Below, in pieces: positions 47,480-61,554 of a stretch of DNA of 64,000 nt. Position numbers and translations under genes: made by a program. Source of the DNA: Sclerurus mexicanus (lineage: Eukaryota > Chordata > Aves > Passeriformes > Furnariidae). The DNA is taken from positions 1,062,386-1,126,385 of the forward strand of contig VWZF01006901.1 of NCBI GenBank assembly GCA_013396755.1, given 5' to 3'. The notes beneath the pieces are model-generated. The model made no database searches, was not told the origin of the DNA, and saw only the letters and a list, made by a program, of their open reading frames with translations. The number at the start of each line of letters is the position of its first letter. The stretch's first letter is position 1.

Positions 47480-48480
47480 CCTGTAACACTCCAGCCCCAA
47501 GAGCTGCAGGCTCATGGCTCAGACAGGAGTTTTACTTTAATATATATATAGGGTTCTTTAATATCTGAGGATAGTGTCAAGAGAATAAGCCACAGGCTTG
47601 TTCACAAGGGGTTTAGGGGAGAAAATAAGGGAACTTGGTAAAGGTTCAGAAAGGGCACTACACAGGCTAGACAAAATGTTCCACCACAATATCAACCCAG
47701 CACATATTAATCCACAACACTTAAGTCCAAATCCAACCCCTCCAGCTCCAAGCCACTCAAAGCATCAAGAACGGAGCAAAGAAAGAGAATCAGAGGGAGC
47801 AAGAAGAGAGAGAGAAAGAGGGATCATGCCACTGAACCTTGTGGCAGACCAGCTCTTGTAGGTCCAGATGGCAGGGCTGCGACACATGACACCCCCATGC
47901 CTTTGGTTTTATCTGCTCTGGTCCCTGTTGCCAACCCCCCCCCAGGTGGGGCCTCTGACCCCCCAGCCACTCTGGGGTCCCAGGCCAGGGTGAGGGGCCA
48001 TGTTCTCACTGTCTCTGCCAATCCAATCTGGGTCAGGGGCTCCAGGAGCTGTGGGGTGTTATATTTTTCCAGGCTGTTTGTGTCTGGCAGCTGTTCCAAC
48101 GCTTCCCTGTGTGGGCTCCAGGGTCTGCTGTGAAGGATACAACACCATCCCACCTTCATGAGGTTTGACCTATCCATTCCCCCTACACACACACATTTGC
48201 ACCCGCCACAAGGTGGTTCTGACCCAATAATCACTGATCTGGTGTTTAACATCCTCTCACTCATCCCCCAGAGCTGTCACCCCCACGTTCTGTACTCCTG
48301 TTTAGGCGAGTGGGAATCCATCTGGAAGAACTTCTCTCTTTCCCCCTTTTTCTTTGGAAGGGAGGATGCTCCCATTTTAAGAGTGACAATAGTGCACTAC
48401 TTGTACATTAATCCTCATCAGCTTGTATGTGCATACAGGCAAAGTACGATGGGCCTTGACACTTACCATCAAAAAAATGA
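47480..48480 (-). mobile_element. Probable degraded ERV LTR
   Basis: On the minus strand there is a U3-like part, then AGATAAAACC (TATA-like) near 47905-47920, then a CT-rich tract (TCTTTCTCTCTCTCTTC) and an AT-rich tail with ATTAAA words. This order resembles an LTR promoter, R and U5. I could not fix the TG/CA ends or a target duplication, so both boundaries are approximate. Confidence 0.35.
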
Positions 48481-51400
48481 AATCCTCCTCATTTCAGGTC
48501 ATCCTGCTCTGGTTTTGTAACAAATCTTTTCAAATCAACAGCTATTTCTTTTCAATAAGCTAATAATAACCCTTGCAAAGCCTGTGAATCAGCAAAAGGC
48601 TCTCCACAGCTGTAACTGTCAGCAAAACAGCAGCTAATGCTGTGGAGGGATGATGCCAAGGAGGTTTGAGCCCTGGCCCATGGTAAATCTTAGGCAGCAT
48701 TTGCTGAGCCAGACCCATCACAGGGCTTTTCTTCTGTCCTAGCCCACCTCCACCACATTTGTGACTGTCATTTTTGAGTGGGGTGAGCAGTGTAAGACAA
48801 GGCTGCACAAATAATTACCAAAGCCTTTACTCATCCTTTCTCTCTCTCTAAGGAGAAACCTCTGGATGCCAGAGGAGGACAGATAAATGCTTTGTGTCTT
48901 CCACTGTAACAGGAACCAGCTCTGAAAAAAACCTTCATTGGCATCTGTCAGGAATATCTGGACCAACAGATCTTTGTCTGCTGCTTCTCATCACAGAAAT
49001 CAGCACTAACTTTGTCACTTGCTTCTCTGGCCCAGCTCTGCTCCTGTGGCTGGCAATCCGTTCTAAGGGAAAGTGGGGTCTGCTGCAAACAGTATTTACA
49101 ATAGGAGTTGCTGGGGAGGGGGCAGGCTGCCTGCTGGGAGACCCTATGGCCCGAGTCCCCCTGTAGCCCTGAGGTCTGAGGTTCATTTTCTCACCCCTTG
49201 GGTTTTGGACAAGCCAGTTACATAGGTTTGCTGCTGGCCAGCAGGCAGTGTCTGCAGCTGGGAGCCCTGGGGCTGAGGATGAACCAGAGAGATAAGCTAT
49301 CTGTGAGCATAAATGCACCTCTAGCCTTGCACACCTTATAGGAAAATGGAGAATTTCTGAACAGGAGGACACAACAGGAGAGGGGCTGGGCAGTGTGTGC
49401 CTTGTTTCTCACCTCCTTTCCATTAGCAGCCAGTGCTGAGTCCTTTTGGAGTCAGGCTATGGAATGAGAGACCCATCAGACACAGTGTGGCAGTCCCTAG
49501 GTGACAAAATTACAGAGATCTATGAATTGGTGAAAGTGGGATACTGCTGACACCATGAAAATAAAAGAAACACACTGCCTAGGGTCTAAACTCTGAGACC
49601 TTCTAATGACCAGGGCACTTGTGGCTTTCTTCCTGTACCTCCTGTATCTGGGTACCCTGGTACTCATCCACATTCTGTGAGATTCAAAAGACATACTCCA
49701 CAAGCCAGTGTGCTGTTCAAGAAACCATGGTTTGGACAATTTTTCAACACTCCAGCACGATTTGGAGCATAACTCTCATAGGCTGCAGTGAAACTTCCAG
49801 GCAGGTGAGGTGGCTGAGCTAGCAGAGGTGTTGCAAGGTGCCTTTGAGTGCCACTGCTGCAGCAAACACTGTGAGCAGCCGGTGACTCAGGTCTCTGCTG
49901 CACAAAAGTCTGAAGGATCTGCTGTCTTTGTATTAAGCACCACAGCTCAGCTTTCCACTGTTAGTATCTTCCCAGGGTTTTGTGTATCTTGGTGTGTTTA
50001 GATAACCAAACAATTTTTTGAGTGCTCAGATGAGAAAAAAACACGCTGGTAGCAGACTCCTAGGAGGCAGCACCGTGGGCTGAGTTAAATCTCCAGAGCG
50101 GTTCTGTGTTACACTTGTAAAGCGGAAAACCCCCGGGTACTGCACCATACCCTGTGCCCTGTTTCAGAATGAGCCTGCCGTGGATGAAAAATAAGAGCTG
50201 GAACGGCTGAGCAAACAGATCCGTGGCTGGGCAGAGTCTCTTTCCACCATGCCCTGTGGAGCTCCGTTGAGCCCAACAGCTCACAGGATGTGTTTAATAG
50301 CTGCAGCATTCCTGCTAATTTATGGTACTAAACACTCAGCCCACCCGTGAAAGGCTGCAGGGAATGAGGTGCATCCTTTGGCTTGCTACACTGTTGGTCT
50401 GAGATGCACCTGAGCACCTGCAATCTAACCCCTCCATACATATTATGCCATGACCCCAGTCTTGACAGATCCCTCTTTGGCCTGGGTGCTTTTAGGTCAC
50501 ATACGTTGCTCTGTCCACAACCAGTTCACCTGCCTCAAGGTCTAACTCCTTGCACTGCCTACTGCTTTTATTTGCACAAGTTTTCGAAAGTGTCATAATG
50601 GCCAAACTCAGTGGATTGCCTGCCTGAAGTAGCTCAATGATCAGCTGAACTGTTTGTTTGAGCATATCAATTCCTACTTGTGTCCTGATATTTTAATTGC
50701 TGAGTTCAGCCTGAAAACTGATTTGGGGAACTCTCTTTGGTATTCCCTGTTCCTGAAGTGAAACCCCTTAGTCCATACATTTCCCATTTTCTTACATAAA
50801 GGAAAATAGGATTTCATGTTTGAGTAAGAATGTGAAGTGCTATCCAGCAGGTCAGTTTAATGTGGGGTCACTTTCTGTTGATGGGCAAGAATACACTTCT
50901 GTTTGTTATTCTAAGGTTTTGATGATATTCTCTTACTGTGAGAAAGGAGCACTGCCAAGAAGAGATGAAGCCACAGCTTAGCTACAAAGGGGAAGTACAG
51001 AAGGCTGACAATCCAGGAAACATACACGGCAAAAAAAAATAAAATTCTGAGCTGTGGGACTGCTGGGTGCCCAAAGGCAGGCTAGTGGTTTCCTTAAAAG
51101 GCACCCACGCAGATTTTGTTTCCCTGCAGCGCACGCACATGACCCCATGGTATTTCTGGCAAGTGCCCATCACGTGCCTGCCAGCAGCTGCCTCTGTGAA
51201 ACACGACAGTCAGATGTGCTGCCAGCCTGGGGAGCCTGAAGTTTTCCTGAGACATATTGAGGTAATGGTCAGGAAGCATCATCCCAGAAAACCATCTTAA
51301 ACAGGTCTAGACTCAGAGTTGGCATTTCTCTCCTCTCCCAAAATCACTAGATGCATTTGCAGGTGCTGATGGACCAGTTGGCATTGCCTGGCACATGGCA

Positions 51401-51820
51401 GAGAGGGGGAAGGAAAAGGAGCCGGCACTGCTGCTGAGGTAACGGCAGCACAGCAGGTATCTCCTCTTCTCCCACTGCTGCCAGAGAGATGGGTAATTAC
51501 CATATCCATTTTAGAAATTAAGAAACTAACACATGCATAGGCGGAAGGGTAGAGTTTTAAGAATATGTGGGTGTCTGAGATGCAAACGCTTTGGGAAACA
51601 CCACATTGTGCCTGATTTGCATCCGTAGGCAGCTAAATACTTGTACCAATCTGACCCAGAGGGCTGTGTGAGAGGGTGAAGGAAATAAGAGCAGCAGCGC
51701 AGGGTGAACTCCCCACGCTCCCTCACTGGAGATCCTTCAATCCTTGTGGTGTCTGAGCCACTCACTCCCCAGCCTGCTCCAGGGGCAAGTGTTCCTGGGT
51801 TTCCCTGAATGGCAGCAGTG
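48481..51820. other. Intergenic, no gene recognised
   Basis: Average composition with scattered short ORFs; none has a recognisable domain or flanking splice pattern. Confidence 0.5.
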
Positions 51821-51924
51821 ATGGGATGGGATGGGATGGCATGGGATGGCATGGCATGGCATGGCATGGCATGGCATGGCATGGCATGGCCTGGGGTGGC
51901 CTGGGATGGCATGGCATGGGGTGG
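51821..51924 (+). repeat. Pentanucleotide microsatellite, (ATGGC)n with ATGGG variants
   Basis: About 21 units over 104 bp. ATGGG units begin the array, ATGGC units form the core, and CTGGG variants follow. It produces periodic GMAWH-type ORFs on both strands, which are artefacts. Confidence 0.95.
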
Positions 51925-54900
51925 TGTTTCCCTCTTCACCTGGCAAGGGCAGACCACACTGGCAGCCTTGCTGTTTCTCCCAGCCTCTCCTCCATGCTAA
52001 CTTTCATCTTTCAAATAGAAATCTATTTCAAAACTCAACAGATTTATTTTGCCTCAGGATAGGAAACCTGTGGATTTTGTCTGCTTGAATATTGCCCTTA
52101 CCCCGGCTGAATGCTGCATCTCACCTGCCAGGTGCTGTCAATGCTCCTGGGCACGAGGCAGAGCCGATGTCTGCTGCTTGCCTCTCCCAGTCCCTGCAGG
52201 ACTTTGGACACTCCTTTTTATGATGATGACATGAGTGTTGAAAACCATCACCTGAGTTGAACTGCAAAGGAGTGAGGGAGTTTGCTTCAGTGAAAAAACA
52301 GATATAATTATCTGTAACAGACTCAGCAACTGAGTATGCAATCATTTCTTCCCAAAGACCTTGATACCCTTGAGAAGAGAAACTTCCTGATTTCTGTGCA
52401 AAGAAGAGTGTCATGATGATTTGTCATTAATGAACCATCCTATTGCTAGCATTTATTTTCCAGTTTTCAGTACACCTGTGGCATTATTTTCCCTAGAAAA
52501 ACTGCCAGAGTCCAGGTCAGATTTTTTGGGGAGCTTTGAGGGACAATTTTGCTGAAGGTCGAGAGTACTTTTTCAGCTGCAGCCAGATTTTTCCTTTCTT
52601 TCTGTGTCATATCAGGGGGTTTCTGAACTTTGTCATGGCTCTGAAGTCCACCTACAGGCATCTGTTGGTCCTGCCGTTTTCCAAGAAGGTATCTAGACAG
52701 GCAGTAGTGCCCTTTCGATGTGCTTTCCCACTTTCTTTTTCCATATGAGCAAAAAAACAAAGGTCTTCACTCCTAGTTCTGGAACTTTAATTTTCTTCTT
52801 CTGTCAGGAAAAGTAAGGTTGCAAAATGTTAGGGTTTTTTTCAAAAGTCTTTTCCATAACAATAATAAAAATATTCTAATTGGCCTCCTTGTGTTTTGTG
52901 ACCTTAGTACAAATATTAGTACAATATTTGAATGAGATTATCTTTTAACTCATGGCCACTTGCATCAGTCCACTTTCCAAGGTCCAAAATGCAAGCCCTT
53001 TTTCTGTAAGTAATAAGATGCTTTAAAACGAAACCAAACCAGAAAGAAAACCTGAAAAAAAATTCCATTTTCCTTTCTGAAAAAAAGAATTATGAAAACA
53101 AATATGTGAGCAATGTGATGGAAGAGCATAGCCTTTGTGTGAGATAGGCTTCTGCAGCTGAAATGCCAAATTCTGTATCAGAATCATCATGGCAAACCTC
53201 TCTTAACCAAAAATGTTTGGTTATTTCCACAGATAGCTCCATGTTTTTACACCCTTCTACCCCTGCAACTGGAAGGGGACTAAGAGCAGTAGGAACCCAG
53301 GAGGAGGCAGGACTGCCAGGGTGGTGGTGCCATGGGTGTATGAGAAGTACCATGCAGAAGAAGCCAGAGCAGCCGGCACTGCTGCGAATGCCTGAGAGCA
53401 CAAGTAGTAGTGTGGGAGCCTCACACCGGCACAGCAGCTGAAATAAAAGGACTCCCTGTGAAACTAGAAGTTGTCAAGGAGGCAGACGTTCAGCTGGGCA
53501 GTGGGATCAATAGGGGAGCTCTTGAGAAATGTGTGCTGCAACCCCTAACATTTCACCCCTTATCAGGTTTGAGTCAGCGTCTTCTGTGGCACAGTCAACA
53601 TCGTGGGGCAAGGTGGTTTTGGTGATAATGTGTTTTATTCCAGTGACCTCGCTTTTGTTGCATGTCTTGTCTTAGATCTTTTGCTATTGCTAATGCGTGT
53701 TGCTACAATACCGAGAAGATGCCAATTGGAAAACCAGTGCGGTCATGTAACACCACTTTCTCCAGCTCTTTTCCTAGGATTCTCCAACCTCTAAAAACAA
53801 ATTACAAATATGCTTAAATACTTACTTCCTGGGGCAGGGGCTCTTTTGAAGGTTACGTGTTCTGCAGGAGCCTGTGTTTGTGCTACATGGGTTCAGTGTC
53901 ACTTTGGGAGGGTCCAGGAGAGCTGGCATTTACCTCTTCATTTGCTGTGGCTGGAATACAGAGGTGGCTGGGCAGGATGAACTGTGCCTTGGGGACAAAT
54001 CACTGAGCATTGGCCCAGAGTGGCTTTCACCTCTCCCAAGTCCCCTCTACAGGTAAGAGGCCATGGTAGGGTTAGAGGTGGTATAGTGACCTATTGGGAA
54101 TGGAAGCCCTGGCCATGGAGAAGGGTGTCCCGGGTGCACATCTCTTCCTGGATGCCACAAAATGAGTTTTTGGCACAGGCCCTCTGCTGTCTTAATGCCT
54201 TCATTCATGTCACTAGTAGAGCTTCTGAATGGAGAGTAGAGAGTATATTGCTGCTGCTCTTTCTCTCACCAATTCCCTCAGCAGTCCCTCCTGTCTTTGG
54301 AAAGCTTTTTCACTGCCCTGATATTTATCTATATTTCCCTGTTGCATTTCACATCCATCCCTGTTTCTTGCCTTACTCTTTCTTTGCTTTGTCTTGTTTG
54401 GAGCCTCCCTGCGTGGACAGAGGGGCAGAGCTTGCATCTTCCCTCTTCCTTGCCTAGAGCATGGCTTACATCTTATTTTTCCTTCAGTTCTTGAGTCAAT
54501 TTACTGCCAAGCAATAGTGGGTGAAAACCCACACCCCAAGATCAGTTATGTATAGCTCAGTATCAAACTATCATAAATTTACTTGCTTGCAGAGTTTTAA
54601 TTCAGAAGGTGATGATAGAGCAGTGAACACACTCCTCGTGGGAGCTCAGGGGCAGAAGTTGTTGCAACCCCCTTCACAAAAGGAGAGATAAGCACAAGCT
54701 GAAACACCCAAGCTGCAATCAGTGGCAGAACCACTCCAGGAAGCATCATGCCGCCTCATCAGTGGGTGTTGGCTTTCTAAGGCACCTCAAGTTCTCTGCC
54801 AGTGTAATTAGTGATCTGAATCAGACATCGCTATGTACACGTCTGTCTACAATGGTGACATGTTTCCTCATACATCTGCAGTCAACAGCAATTTTGAGGT

Positions 54901-56118
54901 GGATACACTCCCTAGCCCACAGTAATGGCCTGCCTTGTGCTCGTTGTCACTTTGCAAAAGGGTGTTTGTCCCAGATAAATAAATTCTCCTGTTGTCTCCA
55001 TGTTGTTCTGGGATTCCAGGCTTGCTGTGGGCAGTGACTCAAAAGTGAAGGACAAAGCTGAAGGGAAATGTGTTTAGTTTAGCTGCAACAAGTCAGGCAT
55101 TGCATCCACCAAAGAAAAGAGAAGGTTTTGATCCCACTGTTATTTGTTTTGAAGGAAAAAAATGGGCAGTTTATTGGGTGCAACACACTTCCCTCTCAGC
55201 TCCAGTGACTAGGTAAACACCCCCCAGTCAAACCTTTACATGTCCCATAAAAAAATGTCAGAAAATTGGGGATAGAGTGTTGTTCTTTCATGAAAAAAAA
55301 CATTAATAACATGCAGCACGGACTCTGCCTCTTCTCTGAATACCCTGTAAAATGCTGTGGCTTAGATGTAGCAACAGTCGGTCAGGTCCAGACACTGCCT
55401 CTCGCTCCGAGCGGCCAGGCTGAGGTCATGTCTCAGTTCATTTTATTTTAATTTGTTTTTTAATTATTTGCTTTCACAAAAGGCTTGTAATACGTGATGG
55501 AAGAAGGGGGAAAAAAATCACCTCTGGAGCTTTGTAACTCCTTGTGTGCTGTCTGCAGGAGCCTTTCAGAAGCCAGGAAGGGGCCGGCCACAAGGGGTGT
55601 GGGAGCCCCTCGCCTCTTTGCAGTGTCAGTCAGGGACAGTCCAAAGGGGTCCTGAGGCCCATGGGATCATATAGGTGGGAAAGGCAGAGCAGGGAGATGT
55701 GGGGAGGAGAAGCTGGTAGGGGACAGATACCAAGGGTGGGAGCCCTCCTTTCCCAGAAGGGAGTTTTGGAGAAGCAGGCACTGTGGAACCAGCAGTCAGG
55801 GCATGACAAGGGGTGTGGGTGAAAGGAAGGGAGAAACAGACTTGCGGTACCTGTTTGTGCTACTTCACCTGTGACTGCTCATGCAACTCTTCAGACCTAC
55901 CTTTGTGCTTCATTTTTTTAATCAGCCCCCAAGGTCTCAATGTAAACTTGCTTGTCTTACCCTGGCTAGGTCTGGCTTTCCTGTCTATGCCCTCTGTGCC
56001 AGCCAAGCTCTGCCTCATTCCCCAGAAAGCTCGCTTCCCTCTGCCAGCCTCTTATGGTTGTCCACAGCAGAAGTGCCCACTGCCTCCATCCAGGCCACCT
56101 TTCCCCACCTCCACCATG
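51925..56118. other. Intergenic, no gene recognised
   Basis: Average composition; no repeat family, exon or RNA gene recognised. Confidence 0.5.
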
Positions 56119-56876
56119 TCAGGTGAAGCACCTGCATGCAGCGGTGTGATTTAGTTCAGCCTCCAATACCGTCACACTTCCAAGATGATGTCCGTCCACA
56201 TCCCAGGAGGTGGATGAATATATGCAAGATGTCCTGCAGAGCTTCCCAAGCTTTGGACAGTTGAATGGTTTTCTAGAAAGTGGAATATGATAATCCTGCC
56301 CTTGGGTGGGATGGGATCCCATTCTCTGTTGCTTATTCCCAGTATGGACTGTAGTTGCTTGCAGTGGTGGTAGATCAGATTTCTTCATGTCCCTCCCACT
56401 CTGGCAACTCAACATGATGGGTCGCCATTGTGGATGGGCCACACATAGAGCATCCCAAAGAATTTCTCAGGTGTAGTCTCTCTTGGGACGGAGGGTGTAG
56501 ATGTCTGGGCACTGGGAAAAGGCAGTCGGCAGGAAGATGGTGATGTCCCTTGTGTGAGATGGGAAGGCTTCTAGGTCTGTCCAAAGCCCAGGAACCATGC
56601 CAGAGGTGACAGACTTGCGTTCCTGGCCACCAGCTGGAACCCGGACTTGACTTTTCACATCATAGAACATCACTTGCAGGTGAGACCACAGCAGGTGACC
56701 AGCTGATGGCCACCTGCAGGCTTGTGGGCACCTGGCCTGGTACAGAGATGGTGCCAAGAGACAGCTGAGACACCCATTTTCCAGGCAGAAGGCACTGACC
56801 TTCCACCATGTCCTGAGCTGTAGCTTTCTTCAACAAAATCACAGGAAATCATTGTCCCTACCAAACCTGACATCAT
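56119..56876 (-). other. Unidentified minus-strand ORF cluster
   Basis: Several minus-strand frames are open in succession over about 750 bp, including a 96-codon stretch (56757-56467) containing MFYDVKSQVRVPAGG and ending in RPKRDYT before a stop. The next frames contain KFFGMLY and PPKGRIIIFHFLEN. The composition reads like protein broken by stops and frameshifts, so it may be a decayed gene or transposon. I cannot name the family, and chance is possible. Confidence 0.25.
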
Positions 56877-59800
56877 GAGCTAAGGGGGATGTGATGTTGG
56901 AAGGCATGCTGCCCAGCTCCCAGCATGCCTGGCCACTGGGATGACTGCCATGATGGTGATAATCCACTTTGTGTCTTGAGGGTGGCTCAGGTTTCAGCCA
57001 AAGAAAAGATGTTATTGTCTGCTCCGTTGGTCTCCAGGCCCAACACGTTACCTGCTAGGTACTCCCATATGACTCATGACCGCAAAAATAATAAAAAAAC
57101 TAATGGGCAAGCTGGCCTACAAGGTGTTACTTGCTTGCTGTTATTGTCCAGGGCTGCTGACTGCTGCTGAAGAATTTCTACAGTATAATTACAGCCCAGC
57201 CTCAGCAGCTCTGCCAGTCCGTACGGTGTTGCTGAGTGGTGTATGTACATATTGCTTCTATGAACGTGACTCCAGAAGATAATCACATGCACAGGAAGAA
57301 GAATACAGGATAGAAACCTGATTGAGAGGATAAGGAGAACCTGCTTTGTGCCATTGCTGGATTGCATGCAAGAGCCCAGTATTGTCTGTAGAGGGAAGAG
57401 TCAAGATACGATCAGCTACTCCTGTTATTACACCCCAGAATTCAGCAAGGGCAGAAGACAAAGAGCCAGTTAATTATTTATGCATAAGAGGGGAAGGCAG
57501 GAACAGCAAGAGGTTATTTCATCATTTGTCAGCCTCGCAAGGCGGCTTGGTTCATATTAACCAGCTCTTCTTCTTTTAAATCTAATTTTGAAATTTGCCA
57601 ACAAACTCTTCCCCTCTGGCTTTGGTCAGGCCAGTGGTAAACTCAGATTTCTGCTCTCCTTGCTTAATTGGTACCGCTAAACCTGGGGTTTATTTTGCCT
57701 GCTTGCTCCAGCTTGTCTTGGGCCTTAATTGCAAGGTCTCTGGGGGAGGACTTGTTCTGTATAACGGGTTAGTGTTCTTCAAATGGCACAGCTTTTTCCC
57801 TTTGGAAGAAGCTGATTCATCAACGCGGAAACATTTTGCACAATGGTCTTCACTTCACTTGAATTTCCAGTTAAAGGACTGATCAAAGTGACTCATTCAT
57901 TTTGATATGGGCAAAAATGTTTTCTCTTGTCTCATGTTGCAGTGTGGTGCACCAGACCTACCTGGCAAGCTGAGCTTCCCTGGAGGACGTGGGGGATTGT
58001 GCCCAAGCGTGGACGTCTGCGCTGTGGCCGTGGTGGTGGTACAATCGTGTGTTGCAGCTGACACTGTGTGAAACCCCTCTACCTTCAGCAAGGCTGTGAG
58101 CTGAAGGGAGCAGTGCTGAGCTTCAGGCCAGTCTCCTGCACTTCTCAGAGGTCCACCTCAGCCACAGCTTTCTCCTGGGAGGTGTCGTGGCCCTCAGGTG
58201 CCCTTTCCATTACGTGAGCGCTGTCCATAGGCCAGTGTAACATGTGCCTGCATGTTTTCCTCTGCTCAGGAATGGCTCTCACTTTGCCTTGAAGTGTTTT
58301 GTGGTAAGACTGAAGCACCTCCATCCTACTGAAGGGGTGTCTGACTGTGGATTCCCTTTTTCATGAATTAATAGTTCTGCTTTTGACTGTACCCCCATTT
58401 TTAGACCCATTCCTCAAGAGCACTTTCATTTTTTGCCACAGGAAACTTTTAATGAGGACATTGTTGCTGGGATTCACAGAGCAGGCTTTGTGTTGCCTCT
58501 GAAAAAAATACATTTGGTAGAGATTATTTTTCTGGAATAGTTTAATGGAGAGGAAATGGAATGTGTCCCTACAGTGGTTTCCTTTCAGGATGAAGCTGCC
58601 AGAAGGGCTGGAACCAAAGCCAGCCTTGGCTTCAGCATCTGTGAGTGCTTCAGCAGGGGCTGGTGGCTGAGCTGGTCAGAGAGGCTGACCTCTTCACCAG
58701 GAGAGACAGTGGCTTGCAAATGATGCTTCCTAGTCCTCATTCCAAAGAAGTCAGCTCTGCTGTTCATCCTGAGCACCCGGGAAGGGTTGTTGGTATGTCA
58801 CCATTGGTTTTCTCCTTGTGCTGTTTTTTTAAATAGTTCCATCTGCAGCCTCATGGATAGGCAAGGTGAGTGACAGGCTGTGGAACTGACTGTGATGTCA
58901 GAGAGGCTGAGGTGGCAAACAACACTATGAATTCAGCAATAATCATCAAAGACTGCTAGTTTTCAGAAAGGAACCAGCTCATTCCCACTTACATGTAGCT
59001 ACAGAGAAAACAGCGAGGGGAGAAAAAGTGAATTTTGAGTATGATAGAAACCACAACACAGCTGGACCAGGGATTCTTCCCTCCCAAGTCAGCCTGAGCA
59101 GAGATTACTGGAAACTGAACGCTGCTGCATGAATGATGGCTTTTTGCTCTTGTTCCTAGTGTGCGTGTTGGACATGTCAGTTGGGAGTCCAAGCTGAAAG
59201 AACCAGAGGTGAAGGAGTAAGAGACACAATGTGCTCCTCATCCTTGCTAGCATCCTTTTTGCATGAGGCCTGAAAAGATGGCTAAAGCCTCCTGCATACC
59301 TGATGAGTGGTTAATGTCACAAAATTGGAATAGAAGCCTTTATGTTTAAGGGACACAAAAGTAAAAAACATGTCACCTTCTATTTCAGGAAGTTGAGAAG
59401 CTGAACTCATATGAACTTTTCCTCAGAAGGGGATTTTGGCAGGAAACTGTATTATTTAAAATGTGGTGAGTTACTGGTAGTTTGCTTCAAAAGGATCTAT
59501 CCTGCCCTTAATTAACATCCTTAGATTCAGGACTTTTATTTTGTTTTGGTGAACAAGTGTTGTGAAATGTCTTTGTGAATCAAATCTAATCAAGTTGGTA
59601 TTCCCCAGCTGGAACCTGGAAATCTGCCCAGAGTTCAGGGCAGGGGAGAATGGTGTGATAGGCAAGGAGTGATGACAACCTGCCAGAGGAAAGCTGAAAA
59701 AGGTGGAGCAGTGAATTGTCCCTAGCAGACAGGGATATGTCCATGCTTCTCTTCTCTAAAATGCTTGAACTCCAGGACACACTGGGTGTGTGAGTTTACT

Positions 59801-61360
59801 CCAGTGAGCCCGAGGCAGTTTCATTTATGCAACTGTTTGCTCAGCAGATGAGAGGCCCAGCTCTCTCTGATCTTGGTGATATTCAGAGAACAGACTCTTC
59901 TGCAGCACTCTCCAGCATCCAGATGAGCATCTGCCTGATGCCAGGTGTGGATGTGTTTTACATTTTCCCAAGTCATGTTTTTGAGGGGGCTGTATCTGAG
60001 GCCCCTGTAGAGACTAAAGAAGAAGAAACTTCTTAAGTTAGTATTCAAGGGACAAGGTGAGCAGAAAAAAGGGACATGTTTCATTCTGGACATACGGGAA
60101 TGACTCACCTCCAGGACCAGGGTAACATATGCCAAGGGATCTTGGGCACAGGGATACACAGCCCTGTGAGTCTCAGCACTTTAATGGGGATTGTTGTCAT
60201 GGTTGCAGTAGCATCTGAAAGAAGGACTGTTCTCCAGGGTCTCAGTGCATTCCCAGGCCTTCCCTGAGGGATTTGCCAAAGCACCTGAGCTGGCAGTGAC
60301 AATTCCAGTTCTCTCTCTACAGCTAAGGACTTGCTCTTTAACCAAGTCACTTTGGGGAAAACCTGGGACAAGATCTCCGCAGAAGTTTGTCTGCAGTGCA
60401 GCTCCACAGCAGCATCATGAGCCGGCAGTGTCTGCAAGCACCTGTGTACTCATCAGAGACTTTGGCAGTCCTGGCCTGTCGCTCCCCCAGGGCAGGCTGG
60501 CCACAGAGAGGGAGCTGCAGCTGCAAATTGCTATTTCAGGATATGCTGATGTACCTATCTTGTACTGATCTGCACAGCTGGAGTGACCACCTTGACTTCA
60601 CATATGCTAATCTGAGAGACAGAGAGGAGTCTTCTTGTCCTCCCATGTCTCCTCATAGGAGTCTGCGGTGCTGGCAGTACAGCGCTGTCCAGCACCAGCA
60701 TTTACCACATGCTTATTAATGGGAAAATTAGGAGAAATGTCCCCAGCGTATCAGTTGTGCCAGGCATCACTGGGCTGACAGCCTTCAGGCATTGCTGCGG
60801 TTCACAGAGTGAAATGGGAAGACTGCATCAGCTCTCCCCTCCCTCGCAGCAGACAAACAAACAAGTGTGTCCTCTGGCTGAGCACTGTGCCCACACGCTG
60901 TGTTGAGCACAGGAGTCTCAGGTCTTTTGAGGAAAGCAAGGGAGCCAGAGCCCTGCAGCACATGAGCCTGCAGGAGTACCATTGTCCTTCAGCGTTGAAT
61001 CCAAATATCCCGACGTGACCCAGAGCAGAATTTAGGACAGCCTTGCATCAGGCCCAAAGTACACACCTACCTTTTAAAAACAATCAGCAAGTTTGATTAC
61101 AGCCCAGCATGGCAGCCTGAGCCGGGAGACAAACAACGTGACTGGTACTTATCATCGGGACTGTAATTATGCCTGCAGGTCCCATGCTGCGTGGGCCCCG
61201 GCACAGTAAGTGTTGTACGAGACGTGATAAAGGATCATCCCTGGCCTGAAGAAATTAGAATCTCATTTAAAACACCCCAGGAGGGCAAGCCAAATGGGGA
61301 TGGTGGAAGGGGCTGAGGTCGGGAAAAAGCAGGGTGAGTTTGATTACAGATAAGGCTGCT
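56877..61360. other. Intergenic, no gene recognised
   Basis: Average composition. No recognisable exon, repeat family or RNA gene. Confidence 0.5.
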
Positions 61361-61493
61361 GCTTCCTGGAGGGTTTGCCGGCACCCCTGGTGCACCACGC
61401 CGGCCTGCCGGTGGGAATGGACACGCAGGGTGTGGAGACAAGACACGACAGCGTTACAGTTTTTGAGGCGAGGAGGAGGGAGGTGGGCTGCAG

Positions 61494-61543
61494 CTATACA
61501 TATACCTATATATATATATATATATGCGTGTGTGTATATATAT
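61494..61543 (+). repeat. (TA)n/(TG)n microsatellite
   Basis: A TA run of about 11 units, then GCGTGTGTGTATATATAT, directly left of the CpG island. Confidence 0.9.
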
Positions 61544-61554
61544 CTTCAGAAGGG

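Noticed and set aside
51526..52088. ORFs with GMAWH- or CHAMP-like periodic peptides
   Set aside because: Products of the pentanucleotide repeat.
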